24,617 nucleotides of DNA from Acidobacteriota bacterium (GTDB taxonomy: Bacteria > Acidobacteriota > Thermoanaerobaculia > Thermoanaerobaculales > Sulfomarinibacteraceae): assembly GCA_030637805.1 (NCBI GenBank), contig DAOWFV010000238.1:1-24617 (forward strand), written 5' to 3'. The notes under the pieces were generated by a model. That model saw nothing but the letters and a program-made list of their open reading frames with translations. It searched no databases and had not been told where the DNA came from. Below are positions 15,596-23,488 of the stretch, one piece after another. The position numbers and the translations under genes are program-made. The first letter of the stretch is position 1. Each line of letters starts with the position of its first letter.

Positions 15596-15608
15596 TAACA
15601 TAGAGTTG
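15596..15608 (+). promoter_or_regulatory. Candidate -10 element for aroK
   Basis: TAACAT (15596-15601) lies seven bases before the ATG at 15609 and there is no Shine-Dalgarno site, so a leaderless or nearly leaderless transcript is possible. No -35 box is clear. Confidence 0.3.
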
Positions 15609-16127
15609 ATGTCCAACATCTACCTGGTGGGATTCATGGGCGCGGGGAAAACGTCGGTGGGAGCGGCTCTTGCAGCTCATCTCGGCTATGGCTTTCTCGA
15701 TCTCGATGAGCGTTTGAGCGAGCGTTTTGGGGCGCCAATCCGCGAGATTTTCGACGACAGCGGTGAGGAGATCTTCCGGGTCGCCGAGACCGAAGAGCTC
15801 AGCCGTTCGACCGACCTCGAGCGGGTTGTTGTGGCGACCGGCGGCGGCACCTTCTGTAGCGAAGCCAACCGCGAGATCATCTTCGGCGCCGGTGGGGTCT
15901 CCGTCTTCCTCGATGCACCGTGGGAGGAGTTGTGCCGCCGGCTTCCCGGAGAGAATTTGGATCGGCCGATGTTCGGCGATGAGGAAATGGCTCGACTGCT
16001 CCTGAGCCGGCGCATGCCACATTACCGCCAGGCGACGCTGACGGTGGCGGTAAAGGCCGACGACACGCCGCTCCAGACGGCTGCTCGCGTGGTGGAGGCC
16101 CTCCGGGAGGCGCCGTGCGCTACCTGA
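15609..16127 (+). CDS. aroK: Shikimate kinase
   Basis: The enzyme phosphorylates shikimate at the 3-hydroxyl with ATP in the chorismate (aromatic amino-acid) pathway. The protein is 172 residues from ATG 15609, normal for the family. The P-loop is GFMGAGKTS (8-16), the shikimate-binding DLDE is at 31-34, R57 lies in FRVAETEEL, the VATGGG motif is at 75-80, and R119 is in the lid. The frame is open for 279 bases further upstream, but that part is repeat sequence and the kinase fold starts at MSNIYLVGF. It overlaps the next gene by 13 bases. Confidence 0.94.
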   Translation: MSNIYLVGFMGAGKTSVGAALAAHLGYGFLDLDERLSERFGAPIREIFDDSGEEIFRVAETEELSRSTDLERVVVATGGGTFCSEANREIIFGAGGVSVFLDAPWEELCRRLPGENLDRPMFGDEEMARLLLSRRMPHYRQATLTVAVKADDTPLQTAARVVEALREAPCAT

Positions 16128-16870
16128 TCCTCAGTGACATCCACGCGAACTGGGAAGCCCTGCAGGCGGTCCGCGCGCACGTCCGGCGCAAGCGATACGA
16201 TCAAGTCGTCTTTCTCGGAGATGCTGTGGGGTACGGTGCGTCGCCGAACCAGGTGTTGAGCTGGTTGCGCGAGCTGGGTCCGCCGCCGGTGATGGTGCGC
16301 GGGAATCACGACCGGGTCTGCGCGGGGTTGGACAGCGCCGAGTACTTCAACCGCTACGCGCGCGACGCCTCCGCCTGGACCCTCGAGCACCTCGATGAGC
16401 GCAACCTGGAGTACCTCCGGGCTCTCCCGGAGGGCCCGCTGGGGCTAACCGACGAGGTGGCCGTCTGCCACGGCTCGAGCGTAGACGAGGACACTTATAT
16501 TTTCTCGGCCTATGATGCCCAGTTGGCCTTCGACGGGTTGCCCCACTCGATCATATTCTTCGGCCACACTCACATCCCTTCGATGTTCATGCTCCGCGAG
16601 AACAACGGGCGGCACACGCTGAAGGTGCGTCTCCTGACCGGGCGCCGCCTGGTTCTCGATCTCGAACCGGAGAGCCGATATCTGATCAATCCGGGCTCGG
16701 TGGGACAGCCGCGGGACCGCGATCCGCGTGCCGCCTACGCCATCTTCGACGCCGATCAGCGCCGGCTCTACCTCTACCGCGTGAGCTATCGAGCGTCGGC
16801 GGCGCGTCGGCGCATCCTCGCTGCAGGGCTGCCACCAGTGCTCGGCGACCGATTACTTTACGGAGCCTGA
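16115..16870 (+). CDS. Metallophosphoesterase of the YfcE/MJ0936-like group
   Basis: The protein has 251 residues, beginning with GTG 16115 inside the end of aroK; GGGAGG lies four bases upstream. It has the full calcineurin-like metal site: D8 and H10 in LILSDIHAN, D36 in FLGDAVGYG, N64-H65 in RGNHDR, H119 in VCHGSS, and H151/H153 in FGHTHIP, plus INPGSVGQPRD near the end. This group contains cyclic-nucleotide phosphodiesterases and other phosphatases; substrate cannot be told from sequence. No signal peptide, so cytoplasmic. Confidence 0.88.
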   Translation: MRYLILSDIHANWEALQAVRAHVRRKRYDQVVFLGDAVGYGASPNQVLSWLRELGPPPVMVRGNHDRVCAGLDSAEYFNRYARDASAWTLEHLDERNLEYLRALPEGPLGLTDEVAVCHGSSVDEDTYIFSAYDAQLAFDGLPHSIIFFGHTHIPSMFMLRENNGRHTLKVRLLTGRRLVLDLEPESRYLINPGSVGQPRDRDPRAAYAIFDADQRRLYLYRVSYRASAARRRILAAGLPPVLGDRLLYGA

Positions 16871-16873
16871 GGA

Positions 16874-18916
16874 ATGAATGGAAATCGTGTACTTCTGGTA
16901 GGCCTGCTCTCGGTCGCTGCGGTGGTGGCGGCGCAATCGCCGCGCGGGATTGAATCGCGGCAGGCCTACCTCTCCCGCGAGCTGGACCGCTGGGCGGTGT
17001 CCAATTCGATGTGGGTGGCGATGCTCGAGGACCCCTACCCAGCGGCGCGGGCGCAGGCCTTGCAGGTGATCGCGTCGAATGTCGACCCGGCGCGGATTCC
17101 CCTGGCCAACCTCTACATCGGTGACAGCGACCCGCGGGTCCGCGAGCAAGTGATGCTGGCGGCGGGTAGGCTCGGGCCGGCGGGGCTGAACCTGGCCCTC
17201 CAGGGCCTCAGGGACCGAACGCCCGTGGTGCGGCAAGCTGCCGCCTGGGCGGCGTGCCACGGTGGCTCGGGGGCCTTCGAAGCATTGACGAAGCTCCTGC
17301 TCACCGAACGCAGCCGCCCGGTGCTCGAATCTTTGCTCGCGAACCTGTGGCGTCTCGGGGACGCTCCGTGGGAGGCGCACGTGGCGCGGTACGCGGGGCA
17401 CACCGACGTTTTCCTGCGACGCGCGGCGGCCTACTCCCTGTCGCGCACCGGTGCGGCCTCCGCCCGTGCGGCCCAGCGTCGCCTCGCGTCAGACGTGGAG
17501 CCGGTGATCCGAGCGACGGCTCTGCGTGGCCTCGAGCGTGGAACGCTAACGGAGCAGGACCTCGAGCCGGTGCTTGTCGCTCTCGAAGATTCCGACTGGA
17601 GAGTTCGCGCGGCGGCGTGCCGGGTTCTCGCGGCACACGATGCCCTGCGGGTACCGGCCGATAGAGCGCGCGCCGTCGTCTCAGGATTCTCGTCCCCATA
17701 TCCGCAGCTCGCAGCATCGGCGATTGCGGCCGCAGGGCGCCATCCCGGAGTGGGCGCCACCGCCGACCTCCTGGCACTCGTGGATGGAGACGAGCCCTGG
17801 CTGGCAGCCGAAGCTTTGGCGGCAGTGGCCCGGCGGGATTCCGTCGCTGCCGTCGAGGTGGCGCGTCGGTGGCTGGGAGATCCGAAGCAGTGGAAGCGGC
17901 GCGGGGCTGCACGAGCCGCCTTCAGGTTGGGCGGGGAGATCGAGGCCCTGGCCGCCGCCGATCCCGACCCGGCGGTGCGCCTGGCCTGGCTCGAGGCCCT
18001 GGGTCCCGAAGAAGCGCGGCCGAGGAAGCAGAAGCTGCTCGGGATCGTGGAGAGGGATCCGGACGTGGCGGTTCGCGCCCAGGCGCTGTCGCTGCTGCGC
18101 GCGGTTGACGGCGCTCCGGAGGTGGACCGGCTGCTGGAGCTTTACGAAGGATGGGCGGACGACGAGATGCCCGACGCGCGGGCTGAGGCCGTCATCGCGG
18201 CGGTGGCGGCCACCGACGCGGGTCCCCGGCGGGTGGAGATCCTCGAGCTCGGCCTGTCCGATCCAAACCCGGCGGGGGCGGCGATGGTCTCAAACGGCGC
18301 CCGCGGGCTCGGTGTCGAGGTGGCGCTGCCGGCGCGCGAGGCCCGCCACGGCGGCCAGTGGTACCGGGATCTCAGCGAGTGGACCAAAGAGCCGCGTTGG
18401 CTCGACGTGGTCACCGACCGCGGCGCCTTCCGCATCCGCCTCGACCTCCATTCAGCGCCCATCACATCGCGCGAGATCTGGGACCTGGCGGAGCGCGGGT
18501 TCTACAACGGGCTCGACTTCCACCGGGTGGTTCCTAACTTCGTCGTCCAGGGCGGTGATCCACGTGGCGACGGTTGGGGCGGGCCGGATTTCGCCCTGCC
18601 GGATGAGCCCTCGCTGGTTCCCTTTGATTCGTGGCGGGTAGGCATCGCCACCTCGGGCCCCAACACGGGTGGCTGCCAGCTCTTCGTGACGCTGATGCCC
18701 GCGGACCACCTCACCGGGCACTACACGAACTTCGGAGAGGTGGTAGCCGGCCGCGAGGTGATGACCCGGATCCGGGTCGGAGACCACATCCTCAGGATAC
18801 GAACCGTCACCGGCTCGGAGCCTCCGCCGCTGGCTCCGGTCAACTCGCCGAAGGCCGGTGAGCAACGCGCCCCGGGAGGGGAGGAGCCGGGCGCCTTTGA
18901 TACAATGGTGCTGTGA
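16874..18916 (+). CDS. Secreted HEAT-repeat protein with C-terminal cyclophilin (peptidyl-prolyl isomerase) domain
   Basis: The protein is 680 residues. The N-terminal signal peptide (VLLVGLLSVAAVVAAQS) sends it to the periplasm. Residues about 45-480 form many HEAT/PBS-like helical repeats (DPRVREQVMLAAGRLG, DSDWRVRAAACRVLAAH, DPDVAVRAQALSLLRAV). Residues about 510-640 are a cyclophilin with FHRVVPNFVVQGGDP (catalytic R551) and GPNTGGCQLFVTLMP, FGEVVAGREVM. The active-site residues are those of working isomerases. It probably uses the repeats to hold a client and the isomerase to fold it, which is inference. It starts three bases after the phosphoesterase and ends in a four-base overlap with the glycosyltransferase. 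Confidence 0.9.
   Translation: MNGNRVLLVGLLSVAAVVAAQSPRGIESRQAYLSRELDRWAVSNSMWVAMLEDPYPAARAQALQVIASNVDPARIPLANLYIGDSDPRVREQVMLAAGRLGPAGLNLALQGLRDRTPVVRQAAAWAACHGGSGAFEALTKLLLTERSRPVLESLLANLWRLGDAPWEAHVARYAGHTDVFLRRAAAYSLSRTGAASARAAQRRLASDVEPVIRATALRGLERGTLTEQDLEPVLVALEDSDWRVRAAACRVLAAHDALRVPADRARAVVSGFSSPYPQLAASAIAAAGRHPGVGATADLLALVDGDEPWLAAEALAAVARRDSVAAVEVARRWLGDPKQWKRRGAARAAFRLGGEIEALAAADPDPAVRLAWLEALGPEEARPRKQKLLGIVERDPDVAVRAQALSLLRAVDGAPEVDRLLELYEGWADDEMPDARAEAVIAAVAATDAGPRRVEILELGLSDPNPAGAAMVSNGARGLGVEVALPAREARHGGQWYRDLSEWTKEPRWLDVVTDRGAFRIRLDLHSAPITSREIWDLAERGFYNGLDFHRVVPNFVVQGGDPRGDGWGGPDFALPDEPSLVPFDSWRVGIATSGPNTGGCQLFVTLMPADHLTGHYTNFGEVVAGREVMTRIRVGDHILRIRTVTGSEPPPLAPVNSPKAGEQRAPGGEEPGAFDTMVL
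18898..18912 (+). promoter_or_regulatory. Extended -10 element ahead of the glycosyltransferase start
   Basis: TGATACAAT (18898-18906) is an extended -10 box (TGN plus TACAAT). Six bases later comes the GTG at 18913, which would be +1. The site lies inside the end of the cyclophilin gene, so it could give a separate leaderless message for the downstream gene. It could also be chance, as the two genes overlap by four bases. Confidence 0.4.
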
Positions 18917-19647
18917 TCCAAACACAAGAAAACACAGATCCTTCGGCCCCGGAAACCCGCAAACCGATCCCCGAGCTCTCGGTGGTGATGCCCGCCCGCG
19001 ACGAAGAGGAGGCCCTGCCCCAGACCCTCGCCGAGGCGGTGGAAATTCTGGAGTCCCTGTGTGAGCTCTGGGAGCTCCTGGTGGTTGACGATGGGTCCAC
19101 CGACGGCACCGCGGTGATCCTCGAGGAATGGTCGGAGAGGGAGCCGAGGGTCAGGGTGCTGACTCAGCACGGTCACCTGGGATACTCCGCGGCCCTGCGT
19201 CGCGGATTCGATGCGGCTCGCTATCTGGTGGTGCTTGCCACCGACGCCGATGGGCAGTATGACCTCCGCGAGGCGGAAGGTTTTTTCGGTTGGCTGAAGG
19301 GCGTAGACATGGTGGCGGGTTACCGTCTCCAGCGCCACGAGTCATGGGTGCGGCGGTTCGAATCTCGAATCTACAACGCGCTGCTCGGCCCGGCTCTCGG
19401 GGTCCAGGTACAGGACGTCAACTGCTCCTTCAAGATGTTCCGCAGCTCCTTTCTGCAGATGATGGATCTTTCCAGCGAAGGGTTTCTCATCGACGCGGAG
19501 CTCTTCGCCAGGGCCCGGCCCGCCGGCCTGCGCTGGATTGAGATCGGCGTTGACCAACGACCCCGGGCGGGGGGGGCCTCGAAGATCCGCCTGGGATCGG
19601 GCTGGGCGGCGGTGCGGGACCTCTGGAGGTTGCGGAAAGACCTCTGA
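18913..19647 (+). CDS. Family 2 glycosyltransferase (dolichol/polyprenyl-phosphate sugar transferase-like)
   Basis: The protein is 244 residues. The GT-A fold begins at about residue 20 (ELSVVMPARDEEEALPQTL). It has VVDDGSTDGT and the metal-binding DADGQYD, then the family's C-terminal helices (YNALLGPALGVQVQDVNCSFKMFR). No membrane segment is present, unlike GtrB-type enzymes. It probably moves a sugar from a nucleotide donor to a lipid carrier; donor and acceptor are unknown. The start GTG overlaps the previous stop. The first 17 or so residues are low-complexity, and their DNA resembles the CACAGAT array found at 15003-15102. Confidence 0.88.
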   Translation: MIQTQENTDPSAPETRKPIPELSVVMPARDEEEALPQTLAEAVEILESLCELWELLVVDDGSTDGTAVILEEWSEREPRVRVLTQHGHLGYSAALRRGFDAARYLVVLATDADGQYDLREAEGFFGWLKGVDMVAGYRLQRHESWVRRFESRIYNALLGPALGVQVQDVNCSFKMFRSSFLQMMDLSSEGFLIDAELFARARPAGLRWIEIGVDQRPRAGGASKIRLGSGWAAVRDLWRLRKDL

Positions 19648-19664
19648 CGGGCAACGCTAACGCA

Positions 19665-20900
19665 TTAAGTTTCTTCCTCGCAGCGTGGGCAGGTTACGAG
19701 GATCCGGGTAGCGCGGCCGTCTTCGACCGCCTCGACCTTTAGCTCGAGATCGTCCCAGGTCACGGACGAGCCGGGGGTCGCCTCACCGTCGAGCAGAAGT
19801 GAGACCAGGCCCCCTACCGAGTCGATGTCCTCGGGTTGCTCGATCGCGCGGTGGAGGATCGATTCAAGCCGGCGCACCGACAGGAATCCGGCCACCCGCC
19901 ACCCGTCTCCTGCAGCCACGACCTCGCGCTCCCGTCCGTGATCGAACTCGTCCTTGATCTCACCGACGACCAGCTCCAGCACGTCCTCGAGGGTGACCAC
20001 TCCGGAGAATCCTCCGAACTCGTCGAGAACGAGGGCGAGGTGCTGCCCGGACCGCCGGAAATCCTGCAGGAGGTCAGGGAGGGGGCGGCTTTCGGGAATG
20101 AAGAAGGCGGGAACCACAAGCTCCCTCCAGGGCTGATCTGGACGAAGACGAAGGAGGTGTTTGGCGTGAAGGACGCCGACGATGTCGTCGGGAGAGCCGG
20201 CGACGACCGGGAACCGGCTGTGACCTGTCTCGATGGTGTGCCGGCGCACGGTGGGCAGGTCCCACGAGCTGTCGATGGTGGAGACCATGGGGCGCGGCGC
20301 CATCACCTCGCGCGCCACTGCGCGGGAGTAGCGCAGCACGGACTCGATCATCAGCCGCGCCTCGTGCGGCAGGTGGGCGTGGCGGTGAGCGAGTCGGAGC
20401 ATGAAGACGAGGTCCTCCTCGGTCACCGGAAGCTCGGGCCCCTCGCCGCGGGAAAAGAGGCGGGCGAGGAGGCCGAGGACCTTGTTGATCGGGGTGAGCA
20501 CGAGATCGAGAACGTAGAGGACAGGTGCCACCTGTGTCGCGATCCACTCGGCGTGGCGTTGGGCGAGGGTCTTTGGGGTGATCTCTCCGACTACCAGGAT
20601 TCCCAGGGTCATCAGGCCGACCACCAAGGCGAGGCTGGCTTGCTGCGAGAGGCGGTAGGCGATGCTGGTGGCGAGCGCCGACGCGAGGACGTTGACCAGG
20701 TTGTTGCCGACCAGGATGGTGATCAGGAAGTCCTGGGGCGCAGCGGCCCAGCGGTCGAGGCCGGCGCGGGTGAGACGGCCGCTCTTTTCACGCATAGCCT
20801 CGAGGCGGGTCACCGGCAGCGAGGTGAGGGCTGTCTCGGAGGCGGAGAAGAACCCGGAGCCCAGCAGACAGAGGATGACCACTGCGATTTCAGTACCCAA
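19665..20900 (-). CDS. CNNM/CorC-type membrane protein with CBS domains (hemolysin-like)
   Basis: The protein is 411 residues if it starts with TTG at 20900, where AGGAG lies eight bases upstream on the minus strand. A longer frame to 21014 adds residues without membrane or signal character. Residues 1-150 form a DUF21/CNNM transmembrane domain with three to four helices (EIAVVILCLLGSGFFSASET, LVVGLMTLGILVVGEITPKT). A CBS pair follows (about 165-290), then a CorC_HlyC domain (about 310-400). The family moves or senses Mg2+/Co2+ and other ions. The protein ends with a CPRC motif. It converges on the glycosyltransferase with a gap of 17 bases. Confidence 0.88.
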   Translation of the reverse strand: MGTEIAVVILCLLGSGFFSASETALTSLPVTRLEAMREKSGRLTRAGLDRWAAAPQDFLITILVGNNLVNVLASALATSIAYRLSQQASLALVVGLMTLGILVVGEITPKTLAQRHAEWIATQVAPVLYVLDLVLTPINKVLGLLARLFSRGEGPELPVTEEDLVFMLRLAHRHAHLPHEARLMIESVLRYSRAVAREVMAPRPMVSTIDSSWDLPTVRRHTIETGHSRFPVVAGSPDDIVGVLHAKHLLRLRPDQPWRELVVPAFFIPESRPLPDLLQDFRRSGQHLALVLDEFGGFSGVVTLEDVLELVVGEIKDEFDHGREREVVAAGDGWRVAGFLSVRRLESILHRAIEQPEDIDSVGGLVSLLLDGEATPGSSVTWDDLELKVEAVEDGRATRILVTCPRCEEET

Positions 20901-20979
20901 TGTGCTCGCTCCTGGAATTCTCCACTGACCGAATCCTAGCCCGGATCGAGCGCTGAATCCACCGCAACCTCCGCATTTG

Positions 20980-21075
20980 GGAAGGGAGAAGGGGAGAAAA
21001 GGAGAAGAGCACATGAGGTGAAGAGGTCAGGGCTCAGTTTTGAGTTTTGAGTCCTTAGTTTTGAGTTTTTAGTTT
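20980..21075 (-). repeat. C/T-rich tract and CTCAAAA array upstream of the CBS membrane protein (minus strand)
   Basis: On the minus strand CTCAAAA-type units lie at 21036-21075 (seen on + as TTTTGAG) and are followed toward the gene by a tract of C and T (20980-21020). The same order is found before the genes at 21406 and 23589. The last unit is about 135 bases before the gene start. Confidence 0.85.
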
Positions 21076-21128
21076 GGGGGTGCGGTGCGCAGCTGACGTC
21101 AACGCTGTCTTCTGTCATCGAGCTCGCC

Positions 21129-21213
21129 GAGAAGATACCAGGCACTTCGATTCGCGAAAGCGCTTTCGAGGAAAGCTGTGCTCTTCTACGAATCGGGAGC
21201 CAGGCACCTCCGG
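21129..21213 (+). repeat. REP-like 85-bp element, copy A
   Basis: The left end GAGAAGATACCAGGCAC and right end CGAATCGGGAGCCAGGCA match copy B at 23375-23460 (22 of 27 and 23 of 25 bases). GATTCG/CGAATC are inverted, so the ends can pair. The middle differs and here contains a perfect 14-bp palindrome, CGAAAGCGCTTTCG (21155-21168). No gene lies in 20901-21405. Confidence 0.75.
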
Positions 21214-21270
21214 TGAGCGCCCCCAAGCGCGGGCAGTCTGCTCATGCCTCACGACCGTTCCGCGCGCCGC

Positions 21271-21331
21271 TAACTCAAAACTCAAAACTCAAAACTAAGA
21301 ACTACCCGTGACCTTCCCCTCCTCTCCTCTG
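21271..21331 (+). repeat. CTCAAAA array and C/T-rich tract upstream of the gene at 21406
   Basis: Bases 21271-21303 are identical to 516-548 over 33 bases. A pyrimidine-rich stretch (21311-21331) follows. The array points toward the + strand gene about 100 bases downstream. Confidence 0.88.
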
Positions 21332-21339
21332 CCGCAAAC

Positions 21340-21360
21340 GGTGATATCCTCACCGATATC
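21340..21360. promoter_or_regulatory. Inverted repeat GGTGA-TATCC-TCACC and paired GATATC sites
   Basis: GGTGA (21340-21344) is repeated in inverse at 21350-21354, and GATATC occurs twice, at 21343 and 21355. It lies about 50 bases before the start codon at 21406, where an operator could sit. Binding protein unknown. Confidence 0.3.
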
Positions 21361-21405
21361 AACAGGACAGGAGCGGCCGGAGCCGCCGCCCGGATGGAGG
21401 TCATC

Positions 21406-22173
21406 ATGAGCGAAGGAACACAGGCCCCACAGGCCCCGGCGAGGAAGGGCCTCCCGACAATCGCCTGGATCGGGATCGGCTGCGGGGCGTTGATTGTGGT
21501 CATGTTGTTGGTTTTCACGGTCGGCGGGTTCTTGATGGCGCGCAAGGTCAAACAGGTGGCCGGGGATCTCGATTTCGAGGAGAATCCGGCCCTCGCGACG
21601 GCACGGATGATCGTTCGCCTCAACCCCGAGCTCGAGGAGGTGGCCACCGACAAGGAAAAAGGCACCATCACAGTTCGCAACACCAAGACCGGCGAGGAGA
21701 TTACGGTCAACTTCGACGAAATCAAGGAGGGGCGTCTGAGCTTTTCGACCGGCGATCGTGAGGTGACCATCGACGCCAGCGATGTCGGGGAGAGCGAGTC
21801 GATCAATATCAGCGACGACAAAGACACCTTCGTCATCAGCACCGGGGATGCGGGGGGGCAGGAGATCCCAGCATGGGTGCCGGTCTACCCGGGGACAGAG
21901 CCCACGAGTCGCCACAGCATGCACGCCGATGAAACCTTGAGCGGCGGCTTCCAGATCGAGACCACGGAGCGGGTGGATCAACTCGTGGAGTTCTACCGCT
22001 CCCACCTCGAGGGCGAGGGCTTCGAGGTCAGCGTCAACACCTTCTCCGGGGACGAGGGCCAGGGCGGGATGGTCAATGCCCGTGACGATGGCGCGGGGCG
22101 CAGCGTGGTGGTGATCGTGAGCTCGGAGGACGGATCCACCAAGGCGGTCATTTCCTACAACCAGGGCTCCTAG
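21406..22173 (+). CDS. Single-pass membrane protein of unknown function
   Basis: The protein is 255 residues from ATG 21406, which has GGAGG five bases upstream; an in-frame ATG at 21394 overlaps that site and is rejected. A Gln/Pro/Ala-rich cytoplasmic head (1-18) is followed by one transmembrane helix (about 19-44, IGIGCGALIVVMLLVFTVGG). Then comes a charged, beta-rich region (about 60-145: GTITVRNTKTGEEITVNFDE) and a C-terminal domain beginning EIPAWVPVYPGTEP, with VDQLVEFYRSHLEGEGFEVSV. No enzyme motif is seen and I do not recognise the family. The stop codon TAG merges into a repeat end (22171-22187). Confidence 0.85.
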   Translation: MSEGTQAPQAPARKGLPTIAWIGIGCGALIVVMLLVFTVGGFLMARKVKQVAGDLDFEENPALATARMIVRLNPELEEVATDKEKGTITVRNTKTGEEITVNFDEIKEGRLSFSTGDREVTIDASDVGESESINISDDKDTFVISTGDAGGQEIPAWVPVYPGTEPTSRHSMHADETLSGGFQIETTERVDQLVEFYRSHLEGEGFEVSVNTFSGDEGQGGMVNARDDGAGRSVVVIVSSEDGSTKAVISYNQGS

Positions 22174-22187
22174 CCCGTTTATCTCAC
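22171..22187. repeat. Single end of the inverted-repeat element family, at a stop codon
   Basis: TAGCCCGTTTATCTCAC continues the stop codon of the gene above and matches the ends of the element at 2876-3055. The following bases (TTCATTCGTG, then CCGCGAGAGG) keep loose similarity to its left arm, but no matching right end was found before the mrp stop at 22238. Confidence 0.6.
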
Positions 22188-22237
22188 TTCATTCGTGATT
22201 TGCTGCCGCGAGAGGGTTTTCGACCGGACCCCCAGCC

Positions 22238-23308
22238 TTACCTCTTTTCCTCGATGTGCGCGACCAGGCTGGCGGCGAGCTCGGTGAAGGCCTGACCGGC
22301 GGGTGAATCCGGCCGGTCCAGCACGACCGGTCGGCCGGCATCGCCGCCGGCGACGATTGCGGGATCGAGGGGGATGCTGCCGAGGAACGGTATCCCCAGC
22401 TCATCCGCGGTGCGCTGCCCGCCGCCGGATCCGAAGACATGGTCGACGTGTCCGCACTCGGGACACGTATAAAAGGCCATGTTCTCGACAATTCCGAGCA
22501 CCGGGACCTCGAGCTTGCGGAACATGTGGAGGCTCTTCCGGGCGTCGATCAGGGCCACGTCCTGGGGGGTGGTGACGATGACCGCGCCGGCCATCGGCAC
22601 GTTCTGGCAGAGGGTCAGGGCCACGTCACCGGTCCCCGGGGGCAGGTCGACGATCATATAGTCGAGCTCCCCCCAGAGCACGTCGCCGACGAACTGTTCG
22701 AGCGCTTTCTGCAGGAGCGGACCCCGCCAGATGACGGGCTGGTCCGGGTCGACTAGGAAGCCGAAGGACATCACCTTGACGTCACCCGAAACCTCCACCG
22801 GGTGGATCTTGCCCTCGGCGTCGCCAACCGGCTCGGCGGCGGCGCCCATCATGATCTGCTGTGAGGGGCCGTAGATATCGGCGTCGAGGAGGCCGACCTT
22901 CTTGCCGAGGGCGGCCGCGGCGAGGGCGAGATTGGCCGAAACGGTGGATTTACCCACTCCCCCCTTGCCGGACGCGACCGCGATCACGTGCCGCACATCG
23001 GGAATCTTGTCCGCCCAGGTTGGAGGCGGCTCGGGGGTGGCGGGACCGGTCTGCATGGTGGCGAGGAGTGGTTGCACCCGCACCTCGACGGCAAGCACGC
23101 CGTCCATCTTGGCGAGGGCGCTCTCCACCGTCGCCCGCACCTCCTCGGCAACCGAGGGCTGTGCCGCCTGCACGGCGAGGAGAAGGCGCACCGTACCGCC
23201 CTCGACATCGAGCTGACGCACGGCTCCGGCCTCGACCAGGTTCGCCGAGGTGCCCGGCGCGGCGATCGCATGAAGTTTCTCGAGGACCTGCTGTTGGGTG
23301 GGTGCCAT
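22238..23308 (-). CDS. mrp: Mrp/ApbC-type P-loop ATPase, iron-sulfur cluster carrier
   Basis: The protein is 356 residues. A MIP18-like (DUF59) domain at about 5-78 precedes the MinD/Mrp ATPase domain. The deviant Walker A is ASGKGGVGKST (to residue 122), followed by LLDADIYGPSQ, IVDLPPGTGDVALT and the CPEC pair (C282, C285) that holds a bridging Fe-S cluster between two subunits. These proteins carry Fe-S clusters to target enzymes. The ATG has a ribosome site (GGGAG) seven bases before it. It converges on the unknown membrane-protein gene with a 64-base gap. Confidence 0.93.
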   Translation of the reverse strand: MAPTQQQVLEKLHAIAAPGTSANLVEAGAVRQLDVEGGTVRLLLAVQAAQPSVAEEVRATVESALAKMDGVLAVEVRVQPLLATMQTGPATPEPPPTWADKIPDVRHVIAVASGKGGVGKSTVSANLALAAAALGKKVGLLDADIYGPSQQIMMGAAAEPVGDAEGKIHPVEVSGDVKVMSFGFLVDPDQPVIWRGPLLQKALEQFVGDVLWGELDYMIVDLPPGTGDVALTLCQNVPMAGAVIVTTPQDVALIDARKSLHMFRKLEVPVLGIVENMAFYTCPECGHVDHVFGSGGGQRTADELGIPFLGSIPLDPAIVAGGDAGRPVVLDRPDSPAGQAFTELAASLVAHIEEKR

Positions 23309-23374
23309 CTTTGATCTCCCTGGGTGTGAGCCCGCGTTGTGGACAACGTGGCTCCAGAGTTTACCGCGCTTCCC

Positions 23375-23460
23375 GAGAGGATGCCAGACACGTTGATTCG
23401 CAGATGCGCGATGGAGCGCAGGTTGCGCGCTTCGGCGAATCGGGAGCCAGGCATGTCCGG
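23375..23460 (+). repeat. REP-like 86-bp element, copy B
   Basis: Copy B of the family at 21129-21213, with the same ends and orientation. The middle 33 or so bases are unrelated to copy A and are rich in GCGC words. It lies upstream of the hydrolase gene. Confidence 0.75.
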
Positions 23461-23488
23461 ACGAGCGCGCCCTTGCCCGAACAAAAAA

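Noticed and set aside
15330..15608. N-terminal extension of shikimate kinase
   Set aside because: The open frame runs through hairpins and word repeats, and the kinase fold starts cleanly at ATG 15609.
20937..20945. TAGCCCGG as another end of the inverted-repeat element
   Set aside because: The match stops after seven or eight bases; the TATCTCACC part is missing and it is not at a stop codon.
22174..22237. Terminator between the unknown membrane protein and mrp
   Set aside because: No stem followed by a T-run could be found on either strand; the stretch mainly holds the diverged repeat end.
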